In this document: one piece after another, positions 32,333 through 41,787 of the stretch | Layout: each line of letters starts with the position of its first letter | Position numbering within the stretch: position 1 is the stretch's first letter | NCBI RefSeq assembly: GCF_900199205.1 | Contig: NZ_OBMJ01000001.1 | Coordinates: 6,379,001-6,443,000, forward strand | Reading direction: 5' to 3' | DNA length: 64,000 nucleotides | From: Streptomyces sp. 1331.2 | GTDB lineage: Bacteria > Actinomycetota > Actinomycetes > Streptomycetales > Streptomycetaceae | Notes under the pieces: generated by a model | The model's input: only the letters and a program-made list of their open reading frames with translations | Database searches by the model: none | What the model was told of the DNA's origin: nothing | Made by a program: the position numbers and the translations under genes

Positions 32333-33067
32333 ATGAGCATCGCGGGGATCGACAGCGCGGGAACGAACGGCGCGGGGACGGGCGGAGAACCGGTGGTCGA
32401 GCTGAGCGGGGTGAGCCGCCGCTACGAGGGCGCCCGGGCGGCGCTGGACGGGGTGACGCTGAGCGTGCGGACGGGGGAGTCGGTGGCCGTGCTCGGCCCT
32501 TCCGGCAGCGGGAAGTCCACACTGCTGAACCTGGTGGCCGGGCTGGACCGGCCGAGCGAGGGGACGGTCACCGTGGCCGGGGTGCGGGTGGACCGGCTCG
32601 GTGAGGCGGGCTCGGCCCGCTACCGGCGCGGCACGATCGGCATGGTGTTCCAGTTCTTCAACCTGCTGGACGACCTCACCGTGGTCGACAACGTGGTGCT
32701 GGCGGGGGAGTTGGCCGGAGCCCCGCGCGCCGAGGCCCGGCGGCGGGCCGCCGAGCTGCTGGCGGCGCTCGGCATCGACCGGCACGCCCGTGCCCACCCC
32801 GGCCGGCTCTCCGGCGGCGAGCGTCAACGTGTAGCCGTGGCACGGGCGTTGATGAACCGGCCGACATTGCTGCTGGCCGACGAGCCGACCGGTGCGCTGG
32901 ACTCGGCCTCCGGCGAGGACGTCAAGGAGCTGTTCCGGGAGCTGCACCGGGACGGCCAGACCGTCCTGATCGTCACCCACGACCTGCGGCTGGCCGAGGA
33001 CTGCGCCACCCGCACGGTCCGGATGCGGGACGGCCGGATCGAGGCGGACTCGGCGGTGGCGGCATGA
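32333..33067 (+). CDS. ABC transporter ATP-binding protein (MacB/LolD type)
   Basis: 244 residues: Walker A GPSGSGKST, 'GMVFQFFNLLDDLTVVDNV' Q-loop, signature 'LSGGERQRVAVARAL', Walker B 'LLLADEPTGALD', switch His in 'IVTHDLRLAE'. ATG 32333 has GAGGAG upstream and is chosen over the longer frame from 32276. Coupled to the FtsX-type permease (ATGA). Probably controlled by the divergent two-component system. Confidence 0.93.
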   Translation: MSIAGIDSAGTNGAGTGGEPVVELSGVSRRYEGARAALDGVTLSVRTGESVAVLGPSGSGKSTLLNLVAGLDRPSEGTVTVAGVRVDRLGEAGSARYRRGTIGMVFQFFNLLDDLTVVDNVVLAGELAGAPRAEARRRAAELLAALGIDRHARAHPGRLSGGERQRVAVARALMNRPTLLLADEPTGALDSASGEDVKELFRELHRDGQTVLIVTHDLRLAEDCATRTVRMRDGRIEADSAVAA

Positions 33068-35454
33068 CCTCGCTCGGAAGCGTGGTACGGGCAGGCGTCC
33101 GCAGGCGCCGGACGCAGTCGGTCGCGATCGGGCTGGCCGCGCTGGTGGCCACCACCTGTTCCGTCCTCGGCGGGTCGCTCCTGGTCGCCTCCCGGGCGCC
33201 CTTCGACCAGGCCTTCGCCCGGCAGCACGGCGCACACCTGACGGCGCGCTACGACGGCACCCGGGCGAGCGCCGACCGGCTCGCCGCCACCGCGCACCTC
33301 CCGGGCGTGACGGCGGCCGCCGGACCGTTCCGGACCGTCACCGTCGACCCGGAGCCGGGCCCGGGCTCGGACGCCCCGGCCGGGGTGACCATGGCGCCGA
33401 TGACCGTCACCGGGCGCGTACCGGCCGCCGATGGCGTCGACGCCGTCGAACTGCTGCGGGGGAGCTGGCCGGCCCACCCGGACGAGGTGGTGCTCGACTC
33501 CGGCTACCACGACCAGGAGGTGGGGGTCGGCGGCGCCCTGCGCCTGCCCGGTCTGCCGGGAGCGCCGACGCTGAAGGTCGTCGGCTCCGCCCGGTCCGTC
33601 AGCCGTACCTCCGACGCCTGGGTGACGCCCGACGCCATCGACGCCCTCACCGCGCCCGGGAGCACCCCCGGCTACCGGATGCTCTACCGCTTCGCCCGGG
33701 CCGGCAGCGCCGACGAGGTGGCCGCCGACCGGGCCGCCCTGGCCGCCGCCGTCCCGGCCGACGCGCTGACCGGTGTCCAGTCCTGGCTCACCGCCGAGCA
33801 GGGTTCGGACCGCAACACCGCGCTGTTCCTGCCCTTCCTGGTCGCCTTCGGACTGCTCGGCATCGCGCTGTCGGTCCTGGTCACCGGGACCGTCGTGGCC
33901 GGCGCGGTCGGCACCGCGACCCGGCGGATCGGCGTGCTCAAGGCGCTCGGGTGCACCCCCGCCCAGGTGATGCGGGCGTACGTCGCCCAGGCGCTGATCC
34001 CGGCCACCGCCGGCACCCTGCTCGGCGTGCTCGTCGGTAACCTGCTGACCGTCCCCGTGCTCGCCACCACCGGGCAGCTCTACGGCACCAGCAGTTCCGG
34101 CCTCGCACCCTGGGTGGACGTCGCGGTGGCCGGCGGCACGCCGGCCGCCGTCGCCCTGGTCGCGTGGGCGGCCGCCGCCCGCGCCGGACGGCTGCGCACC
34201 GTGGACGCGCTGGCCGTCGGCCGCACGGCCGGCACCACCCGGCGGGACGCCCTCGCCGCCCGCGCCGCCGCCCTGGCCGCCCGGCTGCCGCTGCCCCGGC
34301 CGCTGAGCCTCGGCCTCGCCCAGCCCTTCGCCCGCCCGGCCCGGGCCGCCGGCATGTTCGCGGCGGTGCTGTTCGGCACGGCGGCGGCGGTCTTCGCGGT
34401 CGGCATCGGCGGGACGATGACCTGGGCGCAGGAGGCCAAGGCCCACCGGGCCGGGGACGTCGTGGTGCACCCGGCGCGCCCGGACGGCCCGCCCCCGGCG
34501 GGCCCCGCGGCCGGGCCCGACCGGGCCGACCGGGCCGACCGGGCCGAGGTGACCGCCGCGCTGGACGCGCAGCCGGGCACCGCCGCGTACTTCGGCACCG
34601 GCACCGAGGAGGTCACCGTCCCCGGAGTGTCCGGGAGCACCACGGTGACCGCCTTCGACGGCGACTCCTCCTGGGCGGGCTACCGGATGGTCTCCGGGCG
34701 CTGGTACCGGGGCCCGGGCGAGGCCGTCGCCCCCGCCACCTTCCTGACCGAAGCCTCGATCGCGGTCGGTGACCGGGTGACCTTCACCAGCCACGGGCAG
34801 GAGGTCACCGTCCGGATCGTCGGCGAGGTCTTCGACCCGCACGTGCAGACCAATGAACTCCTCACCGACGCCGCCGGCTACCCGCCCGGCACGGCCCCGC
34901 GGCCGGACTCCTGGACCGTCAGGCTGAAGCCCGGCACCGACCGCACCGGCTACACCGCCGCCCTCGGTGCCGCGCTCGCCCCGGCACACCTGATCGCCCG
35001 GTCCGCCGAGCCGCAGGGCAGCAGCGGCACGATCCTCGCGCTGCGGTCGCTCACCGCGACGCTGACCGGGCTGCTGGTGGCGGTCGCCGGGCTGGGGGTG
35101 CTCAACACCGTCGTCCTGGAGATCCGCGAGCGGCGGCGGGACACCGGCGTCGCCAAGGCGATCGGCATGACCCCGGCGCAGTCGGTCGGCGTGGTGCTCG
35201 CCTCCGTCCTGCTGGTCGGTGCGGCCGGCGGCGCGGCCGGACTGCCGGTGGGGGTGCTGCTGCACCGGGCGACGGTGCCCGCGATGGGCCGGGCCGCAGG
35301 GCTGCACTTCCCCGCCCCGGCGGTGGACGTCCTCGGCACCCCGGCGCTGGTGTTGCTCGGGCTCGGCGGGGTGCTGATCGCGGTCCTCGGCGCGCTCCTC
35401 CCGGCCGTACGGGCGGCGCGCTCGCGGACGGTGGACGCCCTGCGGGCGGAGTGA
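33064..35454 (+). CDS. FtsX-type ABC transporter permease
   Basis: 796 residues with an N-terminal membrane helix ('QSVAIGLAALVATTCSVLGGSLL'), a first extracytoplasmic MacB-like domain (about 50-255), three membrane segments, a second extracytoplasmic domain (about 460-650) and a final three-helix FtsX block. Two FtsX cores in one chain make it a complete membrane half for a mechanotransmission-type exporter of peptides, lipids or antibiotics. The kinase/regulator pair upstream suggests an antimicrobial response role; the substrate is not visible. Confidence 0.9.
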   Translation: MTSLGSVVRAGVRRRRTQSVAIGLAALVATTCSVLGGSLLVASRAPFDQAFARQHGAHLTARYDGTRASADRLAATAHLPGVTAAAGPFRTVTVDPEPGPGSDAPAGVTMAPMTVTGRVPAADGVDAVELLRGSWPAHPDEVVLDSGYHDQEVGVGGALRLPGLPGAPTLKVVGSARSVSRTSDAWVTPDAIDALTAPGSTPGYRMLYRFARAGSADEVAADRAALAAAVPADALTGVQSWLTAEQGSDRNTALFLPFLVAFGLLGIALSVLVTGTVVAGAVGTATRRIGVLKALGCTPAQVMRAYVAQALIPATAGTLLGVLVGNLLTVPVLATTGQLYGTSSSGLAPWVDVAVAGGTPAAVALVAWAAAARAGRLRTVDALAVGRTAGTTRRDALAARAAALAARLPLPRPLSLGLAQPFARPARAAGMFAAVLFGTAAAVFAVGIGGTMTWAQEAKAHRAGDVVVHPARPDGPPPAGPAAGPDRADRADRAEVTAALDAQPGTAAYFGTGTEEVTVPGVSGSTTVTAFDGDSSWAGYRMVSGRWYRGPGEAVAPATFLTEASIAVGDRVTFTSHGQEVTVRIVGEVFDPHVQTNELLTDAAGYPPGTAPRPDSWTVRLKPGTDRTGYTAALGAALAPAHLIARSAEPQGSSGTILALRSLTATLTGLLVAVAGLGVLNTVVLEIRERRRDTGVAKAIGMTPAQSVGVVLASVLLVGAAGGAAGLPVGVLLHRATVPAMGRAAGLHFPAPAVDVLGTPALVLLGLGGVLIAVLGALLPAVRAARSRTVDALRAE

Positions 35455-35514
35455 CGGCGGAGTGAGGGCGGGGGCTGCGGCGCGGGGGTTCCGCGCGGGG
35501 CCGGACGACGCGGC

Positions 35515-36063
35515 TCAGGCCTCGCCGTCCGGCCCCGCGGCCATCCGCTCCGCCGCGGTCGGCTCCTCGCCCGTGCGCTCCTCGGCCTTCTTCTCCGCCG
35601 CCCGGACCTGCTCGGTGAAGGTGTGCGCGTCGATCCGCTCGACCGTCGCGCCGTGCCGGGCGGCCAGCTCGTCGGCCGGGTCGGGGGAGGCCTCCCGGAC
35701 GTCCAGGGCGATCAGCGCGCCGCCGTCCGGCACCCGGGCCGAGAGCACGATCAGCGCGGCGCCGGCCTCGCTCGCGAAGCGCTCCTCCGCCGCGTTGCCG
35801 AGGGCCGCCCCCGCGGTGAAGCCCAGCAGGACGCCGATCGGCCCGCCGACCAGCCCGACCAGTCCGCCGAGCACGCCGGAGCCGACGGTGGCCACGCCCG
35901 CGCCCCGGGTGAAGGTGTCCTTGACCTCCAGCACGCCGTCCGTGCCGCGCTCCAGCGCGGCCGCCACCCGCAGACCCGGCAGGTGCTCCGCCTCGTCGAA
36001 GGCGGGGCGCCAGCCGGCGGGGCCGGGAAAGGTCAGCAGGACGGCGTTGTGCTGCTCGCTCAT
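35515..36063 (-). CDS. DUF1269-family membrane protein
   Basis: 182 residues. An N-terminal 'NAVLLTFPGPAGWRPAFDEAEHLPGL...GVLEVKDTF' domain is followed by a glycine-rich hydrophobic hairpin ('GAGVATVGSGVLGGLVGLVGGPIGVLLGFTAGAALG') and a second alpha/beta part ('GAALIVLSARVPDGGALIALDVREA'), the arrangement of DUF1269. The C-terminus is acidic and Glu-rich. Function unknown; monocistronic and convergent with the FtsX-type gene. Confidence 0.75.
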   Translation of the reverse strand: MSEQHNAVLLTFPGPAGWRPAFDEAEHLPGLRVAAALERGTDGVLEVKDTFTRGAGVATVGSGVLGGLVGLVGGPIGVLLGFTAGAALGNAAEERFASEAGAALIVLSARVPDGGALIALDVREASPDPADELAARHGATVERIDAHTFTEQVRAAEKKAEERTGEEPTAAERMAAGPDGEA

Positions 36064-36407
36064 CGCACTCCGATCGGGCCGGGACCGGCGTCGGCCGGGC
36101 TTTCATCCTGACCCGCGCCGCAGGGCACTGCCACAGGAGAACCGGACATCGCGTACTCCCGCGGTGATCGTTCGCCACCAACTCGCCGTCGCCGACACGG
36201 AATTGCCCGGATCGAGTGAGACCCGCCGGGACACGCCGGAGAGCCCCGCGGGCCGCTGCCAGGATCGGGGTCCGCACCGGCAGGCCGACCCCGCGCAGGG
36301 TCCGCAGGCACCGCTGTCGACCCCGCACGCCCACCCGGCGTCGAGGGCTGCCCGGGCGCGGAACCACCGCGGCCGCGGGGCCGCCCTACCAGGGAACAGG
36401 GAGCACT
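36064..36407. other. Intergenic region without recognised feature
   Basis: 344 bases between divergent genes (DUF1269 protein and fused ABC exporter). No ORF with a good start, RNA motif or clear promoter was recognised; only scattered short GC-rich inverted repeats. Confidence 0.5.
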
Positions 36408-38405
36408 GTGTCCGAGCAGGTCGTGGAACCCGGGAAACCCGCCACCACCCCCGACGACGAGCACCCCGAGCGGGAGCACCGCGAGCAGTACGACGAGCAC
36501 CCCGAGCAGGAGCACGACGAGGAACTGCGGCTCCGCTTCCCCGGCGACCGCCGCGCCCAGGCCGGCGCGTCGATGTCCGCGAGTGCCATGCTGCGCCGCC
36601 TGCCCCACCTGGTGCGCCGGGCGATGACGCTGGCCTGGGCGGCGGACCGGACCTCCACCGTGCTGCTGCTGGTCTGCCAGGCGCTGGCGGGGGTGTTCGG
36701 GGCGCTCGCGCTGTACGCCACCACCGGCACGCTGGCCGCGCTGCTGGTCCCCGGCCCGGTCACCGAGCACCTGCGCACCGCCGCGCCCTCGCTGCTCCTG
36801 CTGACCCTCTCGGCCGCCCTGCGCGCCGTCCTGGGCATCGCCGTGGTCGGCCTGTCCGGCCGGGTGTCGCCGCGGATCACCCGGGAGGCGGAGCTGGCGC
36901 TGATCGCGGCCGGGTGCGCCGCCGAGCTGAAGGCGTACGACGAGCCCACCTACAACGAGCAGTGGGAGGCCGCCGACCGGGGCGCCTCGACCACGCCCGA
37001 CCTGCTCTCCAACGCCCAGGACGTGATCGCCTCCACCGTCTCGCTCGCCGCCGCCGCGGGCGTCCTGGCGGCTCTGCACCCCTGGCTCGTACCGCTGCTG
37101 CTGCTCGGCTCGGTGCCGACCGCGGTGGCCGCCGTCCGGACCGCCCGGATCCACTACCTGGCGGCCGTCACCACCAACGAGGACCGCGGGGCGTTGCGCG
37201 TGTACCGCTGGTTCCTGATCGACAAGACCCGCGCCGACCAGGTCCGTTCGGACCAGGTCACGCCCTTCCTGATGGCCAAGTACCGCCGCGCCGAAGCCAA
37301 GATCGTCGCCGCCACCGACCGGGCGACCCGGGAGGCGGCGAAGGTGTCCCTGCTGGCCGCGCTCGGCACCGGCGCCGGCAGCGCCCTGATCTGGGGCACC
37401 CTGCTCTACCTGGTGGCGAGCGGCCGGATCGACCTCGCCGCGGCCGGCACCGCCACCTTCGCGCTGCGCACCGCCTCCTCCGGCCTGCAGGGCCTGGTCG
37501 GCAACGGCGCCCGGCTGTACCGGATGGGCCTCTACCTGGACGACTACTTCACCTTCCTCGACGAGGCCGGCGGCCACCGGATCCGTCGGGGCCACCGGAT
37601 CCCCGCCGCCCCGCGGCTGGTCGAGGTGACCGACCTGGTCCACGCCTACCCCGGCGAGCAGCAGGAGCCCGCCCTGCGCGGGGTGAGCATGAGCCTGCGG
37701 GAGGGCGAGGTGGTGGCCGTGATCGGGCAGAACGGCAGCGGCAAGTCGACCCTGCTCAAGCTGCTCTCCGGCCTCTACCTGCCGCAGTCCGGCCGGATCA
37801 CCTGGGACGGCGTGCCGGTGGAGGAACTGGACGCCGAGGGCATGTGGTCCCGGGTCGCCCGGGTGCCGCAGGAGTTCGCCCGCTGGCCGCTCGGCGCCGC
37901 CGAGAACATCCACCTCGGCCACCTCACCGACCAGGTGATGGCCGACGTCGAGCGGGCGGCCGCCCGGACCGGCTTCGACGAGATCGTGGACCGGCTGCGC
38001 TCCGGCTGGCGCACCCTGCTCGCCCAGGGCTGGTGGGGTGGCGCCGAACTGTCCGGCGGCGGCTGGCAGCGCGCGGCCGTCGCCCGGGCGCTGTACCGCA
38101 CGGCTCGCTGCCCGGGCCTGCTGATCCTGGACGAGCCGACCTCCGACCTCGACCCGCGCGCCGAACACCGCATCCTGCACGCCCTGCGCGCCCTCGCCCC
38201 GGGGCGCATCACCCTCCTGGTCACCCACAACATCGCCAACGCGGCGGTGGCGGACCGGGTGATCGTGATGGACAAGGGTCGGATCGTGCAGACCGGCACC
38301 TGGGCCGAGCTGGCGGAACGGCCCGACGGCCTGTTCCGCGAACTGCTCGACCTGCAGCGCGACCGTACCGTCCCGGCCCAGCGCGCGGCGGGGGAGGAGA
38401 GCTGA
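36408..38405 (+). CDS. Fused ABC exporter (membrane plus ATPase)
   Basis: 665 residues. The first 45 residues are charged and repetitive (Glu-His-Pro-Glu / Glu-His-Arg-Glu units), then an ABC_membrane domain with about six segments (roughly 75-380) and a C-terminal ATPase: Walker A 'GQNGSGKSTLLKLL', signature 'LSGGGWQRAAVARALY' (Gly-Gly-Trp in place of the usual Gly-Gln), Walker B 'LLILDEPTSDLD', and switch 'VTHNIANA'. GTG 36408 has GGGAG upstream. The type resembles exporters in peptide natural-product clusters, but no precursor lies nearby. Confidence 0.85.
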   Translation: MSEQVVEPGKPATTPDDEHPEREHREQYDEHPEQEHDEELRLRFPGDRRAQAGASMSASAMLRRLPHLVRRAMTLAWAADRTSTVLLLVCQALAGVFGALALYATTGTLAALLVPGPVTEHLRTAAPSLLLLTLSAALRAVLGIAVVGLSGRVSPRITREAELALIAAGCAAELKAYDEPTYNEQWEAADRGASTTPDLLSNAQDVIASTVSLAAAAGVLAALHPWLVPLLLLGSVPTAVAAVRTARIHYLAAVTTNEDRGALRVYRWFLIDKTRADQVRSDQVTPFLMAKYRRAEAKIVAATDRATREAAKVSLLAALGTGAGSALIWGTLLYLVASGRIDLAAAGTATFALRTASSGLQGLVGNGARLYRMGLYLDDYFTFLDEAGGHRIRRGHRIPAAPRLVEVTDLVHAYPGEQQEPALRGVSMSLREGEVVAVIGQNGSGKSTLLKLLSGLYLPQSGRITWDGVPVEELDAEGMWSRVARVPQEFARWPLGAAENIHLGHLTDQVMADVERAAARTGFDEIVDRLRSGWRTLLAQGWWGGAELSGGGWQRAAVARALYRTARCPGLLILDEPTSDLDPRAEHRILHALRALAPGRITLLVTHNIANAAVADRVIVMDKGRIVQTGTWAELAERPDGLFRELLDLQRDRTVPAQRAAGEES

Positions 38406-38444
38406 CCCGGGACTGAGCGGGGCCTTGTCGCGACGGCGGAACGG

Positions 38445-38476
38445 CGGAGGGCCCCGCAGGATCGCGGGGCCCTCCG
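38445..38476. terminator. Hairpin terminator between convergent genes
   Basis: Perfect 13-bp stem CGGAGGGCCCCGC (38445-38457) / complement (38464-38476), 6-base loop, between the ABC exporter and the collagenase gene. Confidence 0.85.
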
Positions 38477-38499
38477 AGGGAACGGGCAGTGGCCGGTGG

Positions 38500-40758
38500 T
38501 CAGTTGTAGGTCGTGGTGACCGTGACGCCGCCGAAGCCCTGCTGGGCGTAGAGGCTGAAGTACACCCAGCCGGACGGCGGGTTGGCGATGGTGAGCGTCT
38601 CGCCGTTGCCGCCGTTGGTGGACTTGGCGAGGTACGAGCCGGTGGTGGCCCAGGCGCCGCCGTTGTAGTACAGGTCGGCGTTGCCGGTGCCGCCGCCGGC
38701 GGTGACGGTCAGCTGCTTCACGCCGGCCGGCAGGTACAGGAAGGCGTAGCTGTAGTTCCCGGTGGTGGCGGCCACGCCGTCGCGGCGGCAGTTCTTGTCG
38801 TACTGCCGGGTGTCGGCGGCGGTGCACAGCGGGGCCTGGGTGGCGGGCAGCGAGCCGCAGTTGTCGGCGGCGCAGGCCTTGAGCCAGGTGGCGAAGTCGG
38901 CGTCGTACGCGGTGCCGATGGTGTTCTTCAGCAGGGCGCGGGCGCCGTTCCAGTCGCCCACGCGGTACTTGGCGAGCAGCGCGTCGACGTCCTGCGGGCG
39001 CGACTGGAGCATGTAACGGACGGCCAGGTAGCCCCAGTTGTAGATCCGGGTGGAGTCGGCGTTGGCGTAGGTGCTGTCGAACAGGGTGCTCAGCGCGTAC
39101 GTGCCCTTGCCGGCCTGGGCGACCGCGTCGTCGTAGTGGACGCCGCGGTAGCTGTACGAGATGTACTCGGCCAGGCCCTCGACCCACCAGACGGTCGGGG
39201 TGGTCATGCCGGCGTCGAAGTCGCCGTAGAAGTCGTAGCGGCCGTCGAGGTAGTGGGTGTACTCGTGGTTGAGGTTCCAGATCTGGAACTGGGGGCGCAG
39301 CCAGGAGGCCTCGTGGGCGATGAAGCGGGCCTGGTTGCCGGCCGCGTTCGGCTTGCCCTCCTCGTACATGCCGCCGTTGTCGACGGCGATGTGGTACATC
39401 TCCCAGGCGTAGAGGCTGTAGTTGTAGTAGTCGTCGAAGACGACGACCTCCAGGCTGGTGTTGTCGTCGTCGGCGACCGGGCCGTTGTCCTTGACCACCC
39501 GGTGGAAGTACGCGTCCTGGTTGATCAGGCTGGTGCAGGTGTCGGCGAGCTGCTGCGCGGTCATGTCCTGGGCGCGGATGCGCAGGGTGGCGCTGCAGGT
39601 GTGGTCGACGGTGAGCACGAGCGGGACGAGCCGGGTGGGCAGGTCGCAGGTGCCGTAGTAGGCGCAGTTGCCGCTGTCCTTGTTCTCCGCGAACCAGACC
39701 AGGTTCATGGTGAGCGGGGCGGTGTTGCCGACCAGCGGGTAGCGGTTGATCAGGTCCTTGACGATCGGGCGGCCCTGGGCGCGCAGCGCGTCGTTGGCGA
39801 GCAGGTTGCCGATCTGGATGCCGATGCTCGTCACCGGGTCCGAGCCGGTGAGCTGGGAGCTGTTGCGGGTGACGAAGCCCGCCATGCTGGTGGCGAAGGA
39901 CGGGTCGGCCTGCAGGGCGGCGGTGAAGGCCGGCAGGTCGTAGCCGCGCTCGATGACGGTCTCGGTGTTGGCGACGGCGGTGGCCATCGAGCCGGTCCAG
40001 GCGCTGGTGTAGCCGTCCAGCAGCCGCTTGACGACGCCGGTGTAGCGGGCGTTCTCCTGGGCGCTGTCGATCAGGGTGACGGCCTCGGCGAGGGTGGCGC
40101 CGTTGGCCTCGGTGACGTCGCTGCTGTGCGGGGCGACGTAGAAGGCGTCCAGCGCACCGCGGATGGCGGTCTGCAGGGCGGTGCCGTACGGGCCGACGAC
40201 GTCCTTGTTGTTCCACTGGACGTAGTAGCCGGCGCGCAGGAAGAGCACCAGTTGGCCGGCCGAGGTGGAGTCGTCGCCGGGGTACGCGGCGGAGACGTCG
40301 CGCAGTGCGTTGGCGACGGTGACCATCTGCGCCTCGTTGAAGGCGCCCTTGGCGTCGTTGCCGGTGAGCGTGAACAGCGAGTTGACGCAGTCGAGGCCGG
40401 CCGACTTGACCTGCTGGACCAGCGCGGCACCGGAGTTGCCGGTGAAGGCGGACACGGTGCAGGCGGCGGCGGTGAGTTGCTTCGCCGTCCTGGCGGCGCC
40501 GACGGAGCTGCCCCCCGTCGGGGCGGCGGGCTTGGCCTGGTGGTCCGCGGCGAGCGGGCGGGCGTCCTTGGGCGTGTCCGGCGACTTGGGCACGGGGATC
40601 GCCCGGGGCGCGGTCGTGTTCACGGTCTTGGCGGCGGGGGCTGACGGGGTGTCGGCCGCGTGCGCCTGCGGCGCGAAGAGGCCGAGGGCGAGGAAGAAGG
40701 CGGCGCCGAGCGCAGGGACTCTGCGCGCGTGCGCCTTCGCTATCCGGAAGGGACGCAT
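38500..40758 (-). CDS. Secreted collagenase, peptidase family M9
   Basis: 752 residues. A Sec signal peptide (basic 'RIAKAHARR', hydrophobic core, cleavage after AQAHA near residue 33-34) is followed by a Pro/Ala-rich stretch, the M9N activator domain (about 95-370) and the catalytic domain with zinc motif 'NLNHEYTHYLDGRYD' and 'WWVEGLAEY' supplying the third ligand Glu. The C-terminal ~110 residues ('YSYAFLYLPAGVKQLTVTAGGGTGNADLYY') are a bacterial pre-peptidase C-terminal (PPC) collagen-binding domain. Cuts triple-helical collagen or similar proteins outside the cell. Monocistronic, with a palindrome in its promoter. Confidence 0.92.
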   Translation of the reverse strand: MRPFRIAKAHARRVPALGAAFFLALGLFAPQAHAADTPSAPAAKTVNTTAPRAIPVPKSPDTPKDARPLAADHQAKPAAPTGGSSVGAARTAKQLTAAACTVSAFTGNSGAALVQQVKSAGLDCVNSLFTLTGNDAKGAFNEAQMVTVANALRDVSAAYPGDDSTSAGQLVLFLRAGYYVQWNNKDVVGPYGTALQTAIRGALDAFYVAPHSSDVTEANGATLAEAVTLIDSAQENARYTGVVKRLLDGYTSAWTGSMATAVANTETVIERGYDLPAFTAALQADPSFATSMAGFVTRNSSQLTGSDPVTSIGIQIGNLLANDALRAQGRPIVKDLINRYPLVGNTAPLTMNLVWFAENKDSGNCAYYGTCDLPTRLVPLVLTVDHTCSATLRIRAQDMTAQQLADTCTSLINQDAYFHRVVKDNGPVADDDNTSLEVVVFDDYYNYSLYAWEMYHIAVDNGGMYEEGKPNAAGNQARFIAHEASWLRPQFQIWNLNHEYTHYLDGRYDFYGDFDAGMTTPTVWWVEGLAEYISYSYRGVHYDDAVAQAGKGTYALSTLFDSTYANADSTRIYNWGYLAVRYMLQSRPQDVDALLAKYRVGDWNGARALLKNTIGTAYDADFATWLKACAADNCGSLPATQAPLCTAADTRQYDKNCRRDGVAATTGNYSYAFLYLPAGVKQLTVTAGGGTGNADLYYNGGAWATTGSYLAKSTNGGNGETLTIANPPSGWVYFSLYAQQGFGGVTVTTTYN

Positions 40759-40826
40759 GAGGTGGGGGCCTCCGGGCCGTTAGGGGCCGGTAGTGGCCGT
40801 GTGGTTGGGGACACGGCCGCTCCAAT

Positions 40827-40849
40827 GTGTGACATGTAAAATGTCACAC
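40827..40849. promoter_or_regulatory. Palindromic operator in the collagenase promoter
   Basis: Perfect inverted repeat GTGTGACAT (40827-40835) / ATGTCACAC (40841-40849), 5-base A-rich centre. On the collagenase strand a TTGACC -35 box (40853-40858) lies 4 bases upstream, so a bound repressor would cover the promoter. Confidence 0.65.
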
Positions 40850-41018
40850 CAAGGTCAAGCGCGGGAAGCCCCCGGGAGCGAAAAAGTCATCACCTGACGA
40901 GATGTGTGTGACGTGCGGAATAAGCAGGAGCCCATGGGTCGTTCCTGCAACTCATACGCAATAGTGTTGTCCCGGCACGATCAGCATCGTTCAACCCGCC
41001 GAAAGGGGCCGTGTCCTG

Positions 41019-41621
41019 ATGGGCACCTACTCGCTTCCCGACCTCCCGTACGACTACTCCGCGCTTGAGCGGGCCATGTCCGCCGAGATCCTGGAGCTGC
41101 ACCACTCCAAGCACCACGCCGCCTACGTCAAGGGCGCGAACGACACCCTGGAGCAGCTCGCCGAGGCGCGCGACAAGGAGCAGTTCGGCGGCCTGGTCGG
41201 CCTGCAGAAGACCTTCGCCTTCCACCTGTCCGGCCACGTGCTGCACTCGCTGTTCTGGCAGAACCTCTCCCCGGAGGGCGGCGACCGCCCCGAGGGCGAG
41301 CTGGCCGACGCCATCACCGAGCACTTCGGCAGCTTCGAGGCCTTCAAGAAGCAGCTCACGACCGCCACCACCGGCGTCCAGGGCTCCGGCTGGGGCATCC
41401 TCTCCTGGGAGCCGCTCGGCAAGCGTCTGATCGTCGAGCAGGTCTACGACCACCACGGCAACGTCGGCCAGGGCACCACCCCGCTCCTCGCCTTCGACGC
41501 CTGGGAGCACGCCTACTACCTCCAGTACCGCAACGTCCGCCCCGACTACGTCACCCGCCTGTGGGACGTCGTCAACTGGCAGGACGTCTCGGCCCGCTTC
41601 GCGGCCGCCACCACCGCCTGA
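41019..41621 (+). CDS. sodF: Superoxide dismutase, Fe type
   Basis: 200 residues of the Fe/Mn family. Metal ligands are recognisable: His in 'EILELHHSKHHAAYV', His in 'FHLSGHVLHSLFWQN', and Asp and His in 'AFDAWEHAYYLQY'. 'TGVQGSGWGILSWEPL' and 'VEQVYDHHGNVGQG' closely match Streptomyces SodF, which is repressed by nickel through Nur; a GC-poor stretch 'TGCAACTCATACGCAAT' near 40945 could be a related site, but I cannot confirm it. ATG 41019 follows GAAAGGGG. Confidence 0.93.
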   Translation: MGTYSLPDLPYDYSALERAMSAEILELHHSKHHAAYVKGANDTLEQLAEARDKEQFGGLVGLQKTFAFHLSGHVLHSLFWQNLSPEGGDRPEGELADAITEHFGSFEAFKKQLTTATTGVQGSGWGILSWEPLGKRLIVEQVYDHHGNVGQGTTPLLAFDAWEHAYYLQYRNVRPDYVTRLWDVVNWQDVSARFAAATTA

Positions 41622-41636
41622 CAGCCGTCAGGTGCA

Positions 41637-41672
41637 GCAGGCCCCGGCCCGGTCGGGCGGTCCGGGGCCTGC
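41637..41672. terminator. Hairpin terminator after sodF
   Basis: GCAGGCCCCGG (41637-41647) and CCGGGGCCTGC (41662-41672), perfect 11-bp stem, 16 bases after the sodF stop. Confidence 0.75.
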
Positions 41673-41715
41673 CCCCTGCCCACCCTCGTCCCCACCTGCA
41701 AGAACGCGGGAATCC

Positions 41716-41744
41716 GGGAACCCGTTCGAGCCGGTTCACGTCAT
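41716..41744 (+). promoter_or_regulatory. SigE-like (cell-envelope stress) ECF promoter
   Basis: GGGAAC (41716-41721), 17-base spacer, CGTCAT (41739-41744). Resembles the GGAAC/CGTC consensus of the Streptomyces envelope-stress sigma factor SigE and fits the cell-wall enzyme encoded next. Confidence 0.5.
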
Positions 41745-41787
41745 GAACCTCGGAACGCTCGAAGACAGCTGGGGGAGCAGACAGCCG

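Noticed and set aside
32824..35307. 827-codon minus-strand frame opposite the FtsX-type permease
   Set aside because: Gly/Arg-rich antisense shadow of a well-supported permease gene.
38425..40644. 739-codon plus-strand frame opposite the collagenase
   Set aside because: Val/Gly-rich shadow; the collagenase has signal peptide and zinc motif.
40930..40960. Nur (nickel) box upstream of sodF
   Set aside because: TGCAAC...GCAAT is suggestive, but arms do not form a convincing inverted repeat.
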